From positions 1-62,063 of the forward strand of contig NZ_MTHB01000170.1 in the NCBI RefSeq assembly GCF_002220365.1: a stretch of 62,063 nucleotides of DNA. Direction: 5' to 3'. A program made the translations under genes and the position numbers. Of this stretch, positions 35,445 to 43,132 are shown piece by piece. The stretch comes from Caballeronia sordidicola (lineage in GTDB: Bacteria > Pseudomonadota > Gammaproteobacteria > Burkholderiales > Burkholderiaceae). The number at the start of each line of letters is the position of its first letter. The stretch's first letter is position 1. The notes beneath the pieces are model-generated. The model made no database searches. It was not told the origin of the DNA and saw only the letters and a program-made list of their open reading frames with translations.

Positions 35445-35819
35445 ATGACCAATCCCAACTTCATCATCCTGTACGTGGACAACCCTTCCGTCAGCGCCGA
35501 ATTTTATGCGGGCTTGCTCGGCAAAACGCCCGTCGAATCTTCTCCGACGTTTGCCATGTTCATCCTGGAGTCGGGTCTCAAGCTGGGATTGTGGTCAAAG
35601 CACACAGTCGAACCCGCGTCGGCTGCGGCGGGAGGCGGTGGCGGCGAACTCGGATTCCCGGTGAACAACAACGACACCGTGCACAGCCTCTTCGCCGAGT
35701 GGGTCAAGCGCGGCCTGGAAATCATCCAGCGTCCGACAGAAATGGATTTTGGCTTTACCTTCGTCGCGCTGGACCCCGACGGTCATCGTCTGCGCGTTTT
35801 TTCCCCTTCCGGGCAATAA
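35445..35819 (+). CDS. VOC (glyoxalase/bleomycin-resistance fold) protein
   Basis: Start at ATG 35445 (MTNPNFIILYVDNPSVSAEFYAGLLG) gives 124 residues. The beta-alpha-beta-beta-beta repeats of the VOC fold are visible, ending with FTFVALDPDGHRLRVFSP. Metal ligands and substrate cannot be assigned. An in-frame extension to 35343 adds a low-complexity leader without family support. It is a single gene after the kaiC operon; 210 bases separate them. Confidence 0.82.
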   Translation: MTNPNFIILYVDNPSVSAEFYAGLLGKTPVESSPTFAMFILESGLKLGLWSKHTVEPASAAAGGGGGELGFPVNNNDTVHSLFAEWVKRGLEIIQRPTEMDFGFTFVALDPDGHRLRVFSPSGQ

Positions 35820-35862
35820 ACGAAGACACGCGACGACCGCATTTGAAGCGAACGGCTGGCGG

Positions 35863-36747
35863 TTACCACCTGCTCGACGGCGTTATCGCTTTGGCCGCTT
35901 TAGCCGCCTTGGCCGCTATGCGCATGTGCGGATCGGCTTCGTCGAACGCGCTGCCCCCTCTGCGCCGCGTGTGGTCGAGTTCTTCCGCCAGCCGTTTCGC
36001 TTCCCAGTCGCGTTGCCACGCCTCCGCCTGATGGCGGTGCTCGATCGCGCGCCGCGCTTCGTCCTCGTGATCGATCCATGCAGCGAAGATCGAAAACACG
36101 CGGTCTATCGCTTCATATTTTCCTGCCGGACCCGTCACCGAAAATAACAGGCGATCACCGTGGCCCGGGTGCTTCCAGTACACGCCGATTGCACGTTCGC
36201 CAGCCAGCGCCGTGGTCTCGCCGGCATCGGATGCCGACGCCGTGCGCTCTTCCCCCGTCCATCGTCCTGCCGAAGCGCCGGACACCGCACCGACACTTCG
36301 GGCATTCGACACAAGCTCAGGTTCAAGCGCCAGCGCCCGGAACGGCCATTCGAAGCGGCCGGAGCGCAAGCGTTGAAACTCGCCGGGAGCATCAGTCGAG
36401 ACAAATCGCTTCGCCACCTTGTTGACGGTGAGCGTTCGCGACGCGAGATGCAAAATGAGATCGACACCGCCGCCGGCTACCCGAATCCGGCCCTCGTCCT
36501 CGCGAATCTCGGCGTCGCATTGCGCCGATGCATACGACGACCGCCTGCCTTCGCGATACCCATGCAGCCAGAGCGCCGCGATCACGGCAAGCGACAGTGC
36601 AATCTGGACACCCGACTGCGGCGTCGAGGTGAGACCTGCGTAAAACGCTGCAGCCGCCGCGCCGAACGTACCCATCTTGACCACACGACCGAACGAAGTT
36701 TCAGCCTGGAACAAAGCAAACAGCCACATGAGTTTTCCCGATGTCAC
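35863..36747 (-). CDS. Unknown membrane-anchored protein
   Basis: I do not recognise this 294-residue protein. Two hydrophobic segments lie near residues 25-60 (MGTFGAAAAAFYAGL and VQIALSLAVIAALWLHG). A soluble domain follows (about 80-215), then a charged helical part rich in Glu/Arg (EARRAIEHRHQAEAWQRDWEAKRLAEELDHT) and an Ala/Lys tail (AAKAAKAAKA) encoded by a short repeat. It starts at GTG 36747 or ATG 36729; no good ribosome site is seen. It converges with the VOC gene. Coding on this strand is inferred from codon pattern and lack of a better frame. Confidence 0.6.
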   Translation of the reverse strand: MTSGKLMWLFALFQAETSFGRVVKMGTFGAAAAAFYAGLTSTPQSGVQIALSLAVIAALWLHGYREGRRSSYASAQCDAEIREDEGRIRVAGGGVDLILHLASRTLTVNKVAKRFVSTDAPGEFQRLRSGRFEWPFRALALEPELVSNARSVGAVSGASAGRWTGEERTASASDAGETTALAGERAIGVYWKHPGHGDRLLFSVTGPAGKYEAIDRVFSIFAAWIDHEDEARRAIEHRHQAEAWQRDWEAKRLAEELDHTRRRGGSAFDEADPHMRIAAKAAKAAKAITPSSRW

Positions 36748-37325
36748 ATTTTTCTTGGTTTAGGGTCGAACACGCGGCGGGCTTGATGTTCGCGCCATCG
36801 CCCCCGAGGCGTGTTTCGCCTTGAAACGTCTTGATGACGCTTTCTCTCTGAGTCGGCGATCCTGTGCTTTTCAGCGCTCAGGCGTGGTCGGGCCCGAATC
36901 CGGCGGAACGGGCGTCGCGGCTACACCTGCCTGCACTCGGCGCCCGGGCGGTATCGGGGCTGTCGTAGCCGTAGTGGTCCGTTGGAATCACCGCAGCGGC
37001 GCTTGTCGTGAACACCCAAGGGCCAAGGAACCCCGGCTTGCGTCAAATGCGCAAGGCACTCGCAACGCGCACCGGAAGCGCGTGGTTCTTCGCGAAGCCC
37101 GCCAGCGATTCGCAATACAGCCTCTACACGTTCAGCGGCCGAGAAATGATCGGCCTCCTTTTCCCCGCCTCGGCGCCTGGTCCATACCGTTCACGATGCC
37201 TGCGCACGCGCCACGCAATGATGCCTTCGACGCACGCTGCCACCCTCTCATTCCGTCCGCTCTTTCCGCCCATTTCGTTCCGCGTCCAGGAATTGTTTAC
37301 CTGCGCTTACATCTGCTTTACGCGC
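36748..37325. other. Gap without a supported gene
   Basis: About 580 bases between the unknown membrane protein gene and the AraC gene. Open frames on + at 36821 and 37008 have Arg/Pro/His-rich, low-support translations. A + frame near 37020-37160 (MRKALATRTGSAWFFAKPAS) might be a gene remnant, but I cannot name it. Confidence 0.4.
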
Positions 37326-38387
37326 TCAGCCGCCCAGGCTGCGGATTGTCGCAGCGGTCCTGAAGCCGACGCCGCGAGCGTCGCGGGAGCCGCTGCTGTC
37401 GTCCCGTGGCGACGCGGCGCCAACCATTACCACGGCTGCGCGTCGCTTGCGGGCTTCTGTCGGCGTGCAGCCGAAACGCTCCTTGAACGCGCGGTTGAAC
37501 GTCGATTCGCTCATGAAGCCGACCGCACAGGCAATTGCACCAATGAGATCGCGCGCATGCAGCGGCGATTCGAGCCGGCGCATGGCTTCATCGAGCCGGC
37601 GAGCGCGTACATACTCCGCCACGCCGCCCATCGGTTCGAAAAGTTCATAGAGCGCAGTTCGCGACACCTTCAGGATTTCTCGAAGCCTCGCCGGGCCGAG
37701 GCTCATATCCGCCAGATTGCCTTCGATAAAACTCAACGCCTGCGCGCGGATCACCGGCGTCAGGCGAGGATCGCCAGGTTGCTCCCAGCGCTCGGCACGC
37801 CGCAGCACGCAGGCTGCGACGAAGTCCAGCGTGGCTTCGCCCGCGACGCGGGCCTGCTCGTCGTCCATCGAGCTCGCGACGCTCACCAGGCTGCGCATAT
37901 GCGAAGCGATCAGCAGGCCGATAGGGTCAGCGGCCTCCCAGGACAACCCATGCATGCGCAACGCTCCGCCCGTGCGCCGGTCAATGCCCTGGCGGGGAAT
38001 GGTGAGCGTCAGCATGGGCGCGTCGCGGGTAAAACCGACGTTTTCGACGACCAGGTCACGCACGACTACCGACCCGAGCGACACCTGCTGGATGTCGCGG
38101 CCAAAGGTTGACATCAGCGTGCCGTCAAGCAGGCAATGCACGAGGTAATGGTCGACGCCGGAGGTCGCTATCCGGCGGCGGGTACGCTGAAATTCGACGT
38201 CTCCGCGCACGACATGCGACATGAGCAGCATTGAACCTAAAGGCCAGCTTTCCATTTTCGCGCTAAACGGCGCGGGTGGATCTTTCGGGCGCTGGATCTC
38301 GAATATGGCGTCGAGTCCTTCGCGCCAGATTTCCTCGGCGTCATTCTCGGGGAAATCGGCACTGTCGAATCTGATGGGTGTAGACAT
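37326..38387 (-). CDS. AraC-family transcription regulator
   Basis: Start at ATG 38387 (MSTPIRFDSADFPE) gives 353 residues; a purine-rich GGAGG lies 12 bases upstream. An N-terminal AraC-binding-like domain resembling the AraC_binding_2 group (SHVVRGDVEFQRTRRRIA, HYLVHCLLDG) is followed by the C-terminal double helix-turn-helix (about residues 230-330) with GGVAEYVRARRLDEAMRRL and IACAVGFMSESTFNRAFKERFGCTPTEAR. The effector is unknown. The neighbouring cytochrome and helicase remnants suggest that its original target genes may have been lost. Confidence 0.9.
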   Translation of the reverse strand: MSTPIRFDSADFPENDAEEIWREGLDAIFEIQRPKDPPAPFSAKMESWPLGSMLLMSHVVRGDVEFQRTRRRIATSGVDHYLVHCLLDGTLMSTFGRDIQQVSLGSVVVRDLVVENVGFTRDAPMLTLTIPRQGIDRRTGGALRMHGLSWEAADPIGLLIASHMRSLVSVASSMDDEQARVAGEATLDFVAACVLRRAERWEQPGDPRLTPVIRAQALSFIEGNLADMSLGPARLREILKVSRTALYELFEPMGGVAEYVRARRLDEAMRRLESPLHARDLIGAIACAVGFMSESTFNRAFKERFGCTPTEARKRRAAVVMVGAASPRDDSSGSRDARGVGFRTAATIRSLGG

Positions 38388-38880
38388 GGCGTCACTCTGC
38401 CTCCATAACAGGGCTCGACATGATTTTCCAGATTTGACGGGTTCGGCTTTTGGCATTACCCGACATCACCAAGTAATTAACGGCGTTTGGGCGATAAAAC
38501 TTTAGCATGGGTTTAAAACGATCTGAAAGGAACGGGGAATTGTCGCTATATCCTTATTCGTCATTTTTCTGGCAGGGTCAAATGAGGGAGCGGCATGACA
38601 GAGGCCGCCGTTAGCCGATGCACCACGGGTCAGGCGGGATGCTCACTGCTGAAAGCCGCTGGAATCAATAACGCGACTCGCGTGGAATTGTCTGCATGGG
38701 TTATGGTTTTTGGGCGCAGGTGCTTCTCCCTCACTACCAAAACTTTCAATCCACTTTCATTGATAAGCGAATGATTTGTCGTGCGCACTTGCGATTCGTT
38801 AATTCGTTTTACTCGCGTAATGTTTAGCAAGCAATCAGTGCGGCATCGAACATCGTTCTTTTGAACCGCAGCTGATTCTT
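38388..38880. other. AT-richer gap beside a gene scar
   Basis: About 490 bases, clearly lower in GC than its surroundings around 38680-38840. It includes the AraC promoter region. No supported gene; it runs into the Lhr and cytochrome remnants and may be part of the same rearranged stretch. Confidence 0.4.
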
Positions 38881-39201
38881 TCAGCGACTCGTCATTAACG
38901 GGGAAACGGACATTCGGTCAAAGCTGCGCCGGACAAGATGCCAGCGCACGCTTTCTTGCGATTGCGCATCGAGTTCCACCAGGAAACGCGTTTTCCCCGC
39001 GATAACCGCCCCAACCGGCGATCCATCGCGATAAAGCACGCGATTACCGGGCAGCGCCGGGACTTTCTCCCCGGGCAGCAAGGTACCCGCGAGATTCAAG
39101 GGATCGACCGCGCTCATCGCGATGAAACTGCCGTCGGCGGCCCGGTTGCGCGTCGTGCGTAAAAGCGGAACCGCTTCGGGCAATGTATCTCTCACGCGCA
39201 A
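38881..39201 (-). pseudogene. Remnant of Lhr-type DEAD/DEAH helicase, C-terminal end
   Basis: About 106 residues are readable. The segment SAVDPLNLAGTLLPGEKVPALPGNRVLYRDG and AGKTRFLVELDA matches the C-terminal end of large Lhr-family ATP-dependent helicases (normally about 1,400 residues). The helicase core is absent: the frame runs upstream only to a stop near 39280, inside a stretch that codes for another protein on the other strand. It is therefore a truncated remnant, not a working gene. Confidence 0.65.
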
Positions 39202-39585
39202 TACGCCGGACGGGTGCCGAGCGCTGGTGCGCAGGTTTATCTCGATCGTTGCGCGGCTTGCCCCAAGTCAAACGGTAAAGGTAATGGCAAAGCATTTCCC
39301 GCGATCGCCGGCAACGCGGTGTTGCAGACCGGGGATCCCACTTCGGCAATCCATATCGTACTGTCCGGGGCCGCCATGCCCGCTACCCGAGCGGCGCCGT
39401 CCGCGCTCACCATGGCACCTTACGCAGACGTTCTGAACGATCAGCAAGTCGCCGATGTGGTCTCGTTCATTCAAACGAGCTGGGGCAATTCGGGCGGGAA
39501 AGCAACCGCGGCTCAGGGCGCGCACCTGCGCAAGACGGCGGTGCGGGTACGCGCCGGAGGCCGGACGACGGGAATGAGCGGCTAG
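39163..39585 (+). pseudogene. Remnant of alcohol dehydrogenase cytochrome c subunit
   Basis: Only the last cytochrome c domain of an AdhB-like (quinohaemoprotein alcohol/aldehyde dehydrogenase) subunit remains: AGAQVYLDRCAACPKS, AFPAIAGNAVLQTGDP, HIVLSGAAMPATR, VADVVSFIQTSWGN. The haem motif should read CxxCH; here it is CAACP, where one base (CAC to CCC) would replace the histidine. The N-terminal two thirds and a signal peptide are missing. GTG at 39214 could start a short product, but it would not bind haem covalently with an axial His. Confidence 0.75.
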
Positions 39586-39625
39586 CGATCTCGCCAGCAT
39601 GGCCACTCGCATGGCTCGAAAAAAA

Positions 39626-39656
39626 CGCCGGCATCCGCACGGGAGCCGGCGCTTTT
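39626..39656. terminator. Rho-independent terminator
   Basis: A perfect 7-base stem, CGCCGGC (39626-39632) with GCCGGCG (39645-39651), is followed by CTTTT on + and by a run of T on - (seven A at 39619-39625). It ends the ECF42 operon (-) and could also stop + reading from the cytochrome remnant. Confidence 0.75.
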
Positions 39657-39698
39657 CAGCTTGAAATGCTCCAAGGCATAGCACGTGTCCTCCCCGCT

Positions 39699-41009
39699 TT
39701 ATCCTCGTGTACCCCGCATCTGCGCCGCCCGCTCAAGCAACAACTCCCTCTCCCGCACGTTACGCGTCATCCCTGCGGCCTTCTCGAACTCTGTGCGCGC
39801 CTGCTCATGACGTCCAAGCTTCGCCAGCAAGTCGCCGCGCACGCTCGGCAGCCAGTGATAATTCGCGAGCGCCGGATTCGACCCCAGCTCGTCGACTATC
39901 TCCAACCCTGCCGCCGGTCCAAACGCCATCGCCACTGCCACCGCGCGATTGAGTTCCACCACGGGCGACGGCGCGACCATCGCCAGCGCGTCGTATAGCG
40001 CCACGATCTGCGCCCAGTCAGTGTCCTCCGCCCGCCGCGCGCGCGCATGACAAGCCGCCAGCGCCCCCTGCAACGCATAAGGCCCGCGTGCACCGTTCAG
40101 CGCCTCGGACCGCTCCAATGCCGCAAGGCCGCGACGGATCAACAACGGGTCCCATCGGCTGCGGTCCTGGTCCATCAACAAGACTGGCCGCCCGTTCGCA
40201 TCGGTTCGTGCATGAGTCCGTGACGCCTGTATCTCCATCAGTGCGACCAGCCCATATACCTCGCTCTCGTCAGGCGTCAAACCCGCCAAAATCCTCCCGA
40301 GACGCAACGCGTCGTCGCAGAGCGAAGGCCGCATCCAGTCATCCCCCGCGGTCGCCGAATACCCTTCGTTGAAGATCAGGTAGATAACTTCCAGCACCGA
40401 CGCCAACCGCGCCGCCCGGGCATCGGCCTTGGGCACTTCGAACGGCACGCGCGCCGCCGACAAGGTCCGTTTCGCCCGCACAATACGTTGCGCGATGGTC
40501 GGCTCAGGCTGCAGGAACGCGCGCGCGATTTCGTCCGTGGTCAGCCCACCGAGCAGCCGCAACGTCAACGCAACGCGGGCATCGACGGACAGCACCGGAT
40601 GACACGCGGTGAACACGAGTCGCAGCAAGTCGTCGCCAATATCGTCCTCACGCGCGGCGTCCAGCGCATCCACGAAATCCGGCGTGACGTGCTCCTCGCG
40701 CGCATCCATGTCGAGTCCCAACTCCTCGTGCTTGCGGGCGTGCAACGCATCCTGCCTCAAGCGATCCAGCGCACGATGCTTTGCCGTGGTCATCAGCCAC
40801 GCGCCCGGATTGTCCGGCACGCCATCCACACGCCAATGCTCCAATGCCGCAATCAGCGCGTCCTGCGCAAACTCCTCGGCAAGCGACACGTCGCGCACCA
40901 ACCGCGCCACGACCGCAATCACCTTCGCCGATTCCATCCGCCACACCGCCTCTATCGCGCGATGCGTGGCCGACTCCTGGCTGCCAGGCTCGCCGCAAGC
41001 TCCACTCAC
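39699..41009 (-). CDS. ECF42-group RNA polymerase sigma factor
   Basis: GTG at 41009 overlaps the VOC stop (GTGA), giving 436 residues. Sigma region 2 contains RLVRDVSLAEEFAQDALIAALEHW and NPGAWLMTTAKHRALDRLR; region 4 contains LTLRLLGGLTTDEIARAFLQPEPTIAQRIVRAKRTL. A C-terminal extension of about 250 residues, TPR-like and helical (YLIFNEGYSATAGDDW, VELNRAVAVAMAFGP), is typical of ECF42, which lacks a usual anti-sigma factor and is encoded next to DGPF proteins, as here. It directs polymerase to a stress-related regulon; the inducing signal is unknown. Confidence 0.93.
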   Translation of the reverse strand: MSGACGEPGSQESATHRAIEAVWRMESAKVIAVVARLVRDVSLAEEFAQDALIAALEHWRVDGVPDNPGAWLMTTAKHRALDRLRQDALHARKHEELGLDMDAREEHVTPDFVDALDAAREDDIGDDLLRLVFTACHPVLSVDARVALTLRLLGGLTTDEIARAFLQPEPTIAQRIVRAKRTLSAARVPFEVPKADARAARLASVLEVIYLIFNEGYSATAGDDWMRPSLCDDALRLGRILAGLTPDESEVYGLVALMEIQASRTHARTDANGRPVLLMDQDRSRWDPLLIRRGLAALERSEALNGARGPYALQGALAACHARARRAEDTDWAQIVALYDALAMVAPSPVVELNRAVAVAMAFGPAAGLEIVDELGSNPALANYHWLPSVRGDLLAKLGRHEQARTEFEKAAGMTRNVRERELLLERAAQMRGTRG

Positions 41010-41425
41010 GACGCGCCCGCCGCGTGCGGGTCCGCGTTCGGAGCCATATAGACGAACTCCCACGCGTGGCCGTCGAGATCGTCGAAGCCGTGTCCATACA
41101 TGAAGCCAAGGTCCTGCACCGGCCGCGGCGTCGTGCCACCCGCGCGCACGGCCTTGGCCACGATTTCATCGACCTCAGCGCGGCTCTCGCACGACAGGCA
41201 CGTGAGCGCTTCGACCTGCTGCTTCGGGTCGATGATCGACTTCGCGGTGAAGGTCTGGAAGAACGGCTTGACGAGCAGCATCGCGAAGATGTTCTCGCCG
41301 AGGATCATGCACGCACCCTGATCGTTGCTGAACGTTGGGTTGAAGCTGAAGCCGAGTTCGTTGAAAAACGCGCGCGCTTTCGGCAGGTCCGCCACAGCGA
41401 GGTTGACGAAGATTTGCTTATGCAT
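41006..41425 (-). CDS. VOC-family protein of the ECF42 operon
   Basis: A 139-residue VOC/glyoxalase-like protein (MHKQIFVNLAVADLPKARAFFNELGF start, FMYGHGFDDLDGHAWEFVYM end). The pattern GHxWE near the C terminus is a common metal-ligand region. The ribosome site is AAGGGC. It lies between a DGPF gene and the sigma factor gene, whose start overlaps its stop. VOC proteins are frequent partners in ECF41/ECF42-type loci. Confidence 0.9.
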   Translation of the reverse strand: MHKQIFVNLAVADLPKARAFFNELGFSFNPTFSNDQGACMILGENIFAMLLVKPFFQTFTAKSIIDPKQQVEALTCLSCESRAEVDEIVAKAVRAGGTTPRPVQDLGFMYGHGFDDLDGHAWEFVYMAPNADPHAAGAS

Positions 41426-41500
41426 TTTTGTTGCCCTTGAAGGATTGCGAGGTACTGGCGTCAGCCGGCTTCCGCAAGTGTCTGCAGGTTGTCCAAGCGA

Positions 41501-41917
41501 TCAAACTCGCCGGGCCGCTTCAAGCTCGCGGAACCGCTCGATCGGTTCTCCCGAGCCAAGCTCGTCCAGTTCAAACAACTGCCGTACTTCGATTTCGCCG
41601 CTTTCATGCTCGCCCATCGGCGAAGGAAAACGGCGTGCCCATTCGATCGCTTCTTCGCGTGAACGCACCTGGATCAGCGTGTAGCCCGCAACGAGCTCCT
41701 TGGTGTCCGCGAATGGCCCTTCAACCACGCTGCGCCGGCCACCCTCGTAACGCACGCGCCATCCTTTGGCGCTCGGCTGGAGACCGTTCGCATCGAGCAG
41801 TACGCCCGCTTTCGCCAGTTCTTCGTGGTAGGTCGCCATCGCGCCGATCAGCGCGTCCTCGGGGAGTACACCCGCTTCGCTTTTTTCGGTCGCCTTGACC
41901 AGGATGATGAATCGCAT
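41501..41917 (-). CDS. YCII/DGPF-domain protein
   Basis: A 138-residue protein of the YCII-related (DGPF) family. The signature appears as VVEGPFADTKELVAGYTLIQVRSREEAIEWARRFP, with EGPF in place of DGPF. A good AGGAG site precedes the ATG. These ferredoxin-like proteins are linked to ECF42 sigma factors, where they may sense or act as cofactors; no biochemical role is proven. Confidence 0.92.
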   Translation of the reverse strand: MRFIILVKATEKSEAGVLPEDALIGAMATYHEELAKAGVLLDANGLQPSAKGWRVRYEGGRRSVVEGPFADTKELVAGYTLIQVRSREEAIEWARRFPSPMGEHESGEIEVRQLFELDELGSGEPIERFRELEAARRV

Positions 41918-42063
41918 CGTTATTCTCCTCGTGGCGTGAAAACAAGAACGCTGGTCGCGCTCTCATTCCCACGACGAACCACGCACGAAGAAATCGACAA
42001 TTCTTAGTTCACCGAGGGTTAACGCTTACGAAGACGATGCATATTAAGACAGCGTGAAAAAGA

Positions 42064-42411
42064 TCACTCCCAGCAGGGACCGATCTTGCGCACCTCGACC
42101 TCGCACCATTCGGCGGCCGGACACGCCGATGCAATCTCGATAGCCTCTTCCTTCGTCGCGCAATCGAGCATGTAGAACCCGCCGATCATCTCCTTTGCCT
42201 CCGCAAACGGGCCGTCGATCAGGCTCGCCTGGCCATCGCGTTTCTTCACGCGTACGCCGCCCGTTGCCAGCGACTCGCTCGCGATGAGCAAACCGCGTTC
42301 TTTCAGTTGCGCGCCGAACTCGACCATGCTCTCGTAGAGAAGCTTGCCTTCGGCTTGCGAGCGCTCTGCGCGCTGTCCAACAGGTTCGGCGATGAGCAAC
42401 ATATAAGACAT
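42064..42411 (-). CDS. YCII/DGPF-domain protein
   Basis: A 115-residue DGPF protein, first gene of the ECF42 operon. The motif is intact: LIDGPFAEAKEMIGGFYMLD, followed by the conserved EEAIEIAS. AGGAGATGTC precedes the ATG. It differs from the second copy, which has EGPF. The 146-base gap between the two copies could hold a second start site. The promoter lies in the 157 bases shared with the divergent membrane protein gene. Confidence 0.92.
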   Translation of the reverse strand: MSYMLLIAEPVGQRAERSQAEGKLLYESMVEFGAQLKERGLLIASESLATGGVRVKKRDGQASLIDGPFAEAKEMIGGFYMLDCATKEEAIEIASACPAAEWCEVEVRKIGPCWE

Positions 42412-42568
42412 GACATCTCCTGGATTGAGGTTTCAACCGCCCTTCAAGGTATCAACTGTGGGGACAGCTTTCAATCCCCCTATGCCACGAGGTACCGGCC
42501 GCAAGCGGAGCATCGCCGGAAAACAGCTAAGCTGTCGCCCTCTTTCACGGTTGCCCGCATTTTTTCTC

Positions 42569-43000
42569 ATGGTCGATTTATCTGTATATGGCGGGCTTTT
42601 CGCGGTTGCGCTGGTCGCGGCGACCCTTTTCCCCCTTCAGTCCGAAGCTTTGCTGGCGGGTTTGCTGATCGCCGGCAAACAACCGGTCTGGATGCTCGTT
42701 GCCGTGGCGAGCGTGGGGAACGTGATGGGCTCGACCATCAACTGGGCAATGGGACGATCGATCGAAAAGCTGCGCGAGCGCCGCTGGTTCCCGATCAAAC
42801 CCCGCGCGCTCGAACGCGCGGAACAGGGGTACCGGCGTTTCGGGCGCTGGACACTGCTATTGAGCTGGACGCCGGTGATCGGCGATCCTTTGACCATGAT
42901 CGCGGGCGTTCTGCGCGAACCCCTGTGGTCGTTCCTGCTGATCGTCGCCATTGCCAAAACGGCGCGTTATACCGCGATTGCCGCGTTGATGACTCTGTAA
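42569..43000 (+). CDS. YqaA/DedA-type small membrane protein
   Basis: Start at ATG 42569 (MVDLSVYGGLFAVALVAATLFP) gives 143 residues, the YqaA size. Three or four hydrophobic segments; the GNVMGSTINWAMGRSIE stretch and the GDPLTMIAGVLR loop with conserved Asp/Pro are DedA-family features. Its molecular function is unclear; DedA proteins move lipids or maintain membrane energetics. A frame to 42410 adds an unlikely leader. Inner membrane. Confidence 0.88.
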   Translation: MVDLSVYGGLFAVALVAATLFPLQSEALLAGLLIAGKQPVWMLVAVASVGNVMGSTINWAMGRSIEKLRERRWFPIKPRALERAEQGYRRFGRWTLLLSWTPVIGDPLTMIAGVLREPLWSFLLIVAIAKTARYTAIAALMTL

Positions 43001-43065
43001 CCCCGTGGTTCAGAAGGCGCAAGCTCACAACGTCGGCAGAACGAATCGGATACAACCTGACAGAT

Positions 43066-43086
43066 GTATTTCCTCAGAGGAAATAC
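43066..43086. repeat. 21-base perfect palindrome between convergent genes
   Basis: Two 10-base arms (GTATTTCCTC and its complement) around a single A. It lies between the yqaA-like stop (43000) and the transferase stop (43133), followed by three copies of a 10-base repeat (TCCCGCTCAA, third with one change) at 43107-43136. With no T run it is not a standard terminator. Confidence 0.85.
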
Positions 43087-43132
43087 TCAGGTGCGAGCGG
43101 CTTAAATCCCGCTCAATCCCGCTCAATCGCGC

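Noticed and set aside
36821..37363. 180-residue open frame on + before the AraC gene
   Set aside because: Low-complexity Arg/Pro/His translation, no ribosome site and no known family; kept only as an unsupported gap.
37008..38111. 367-residue open frame on +
   Set aside because: Most of it is antisense to the AraC regulator, which has a clear double helix-turn-helix.
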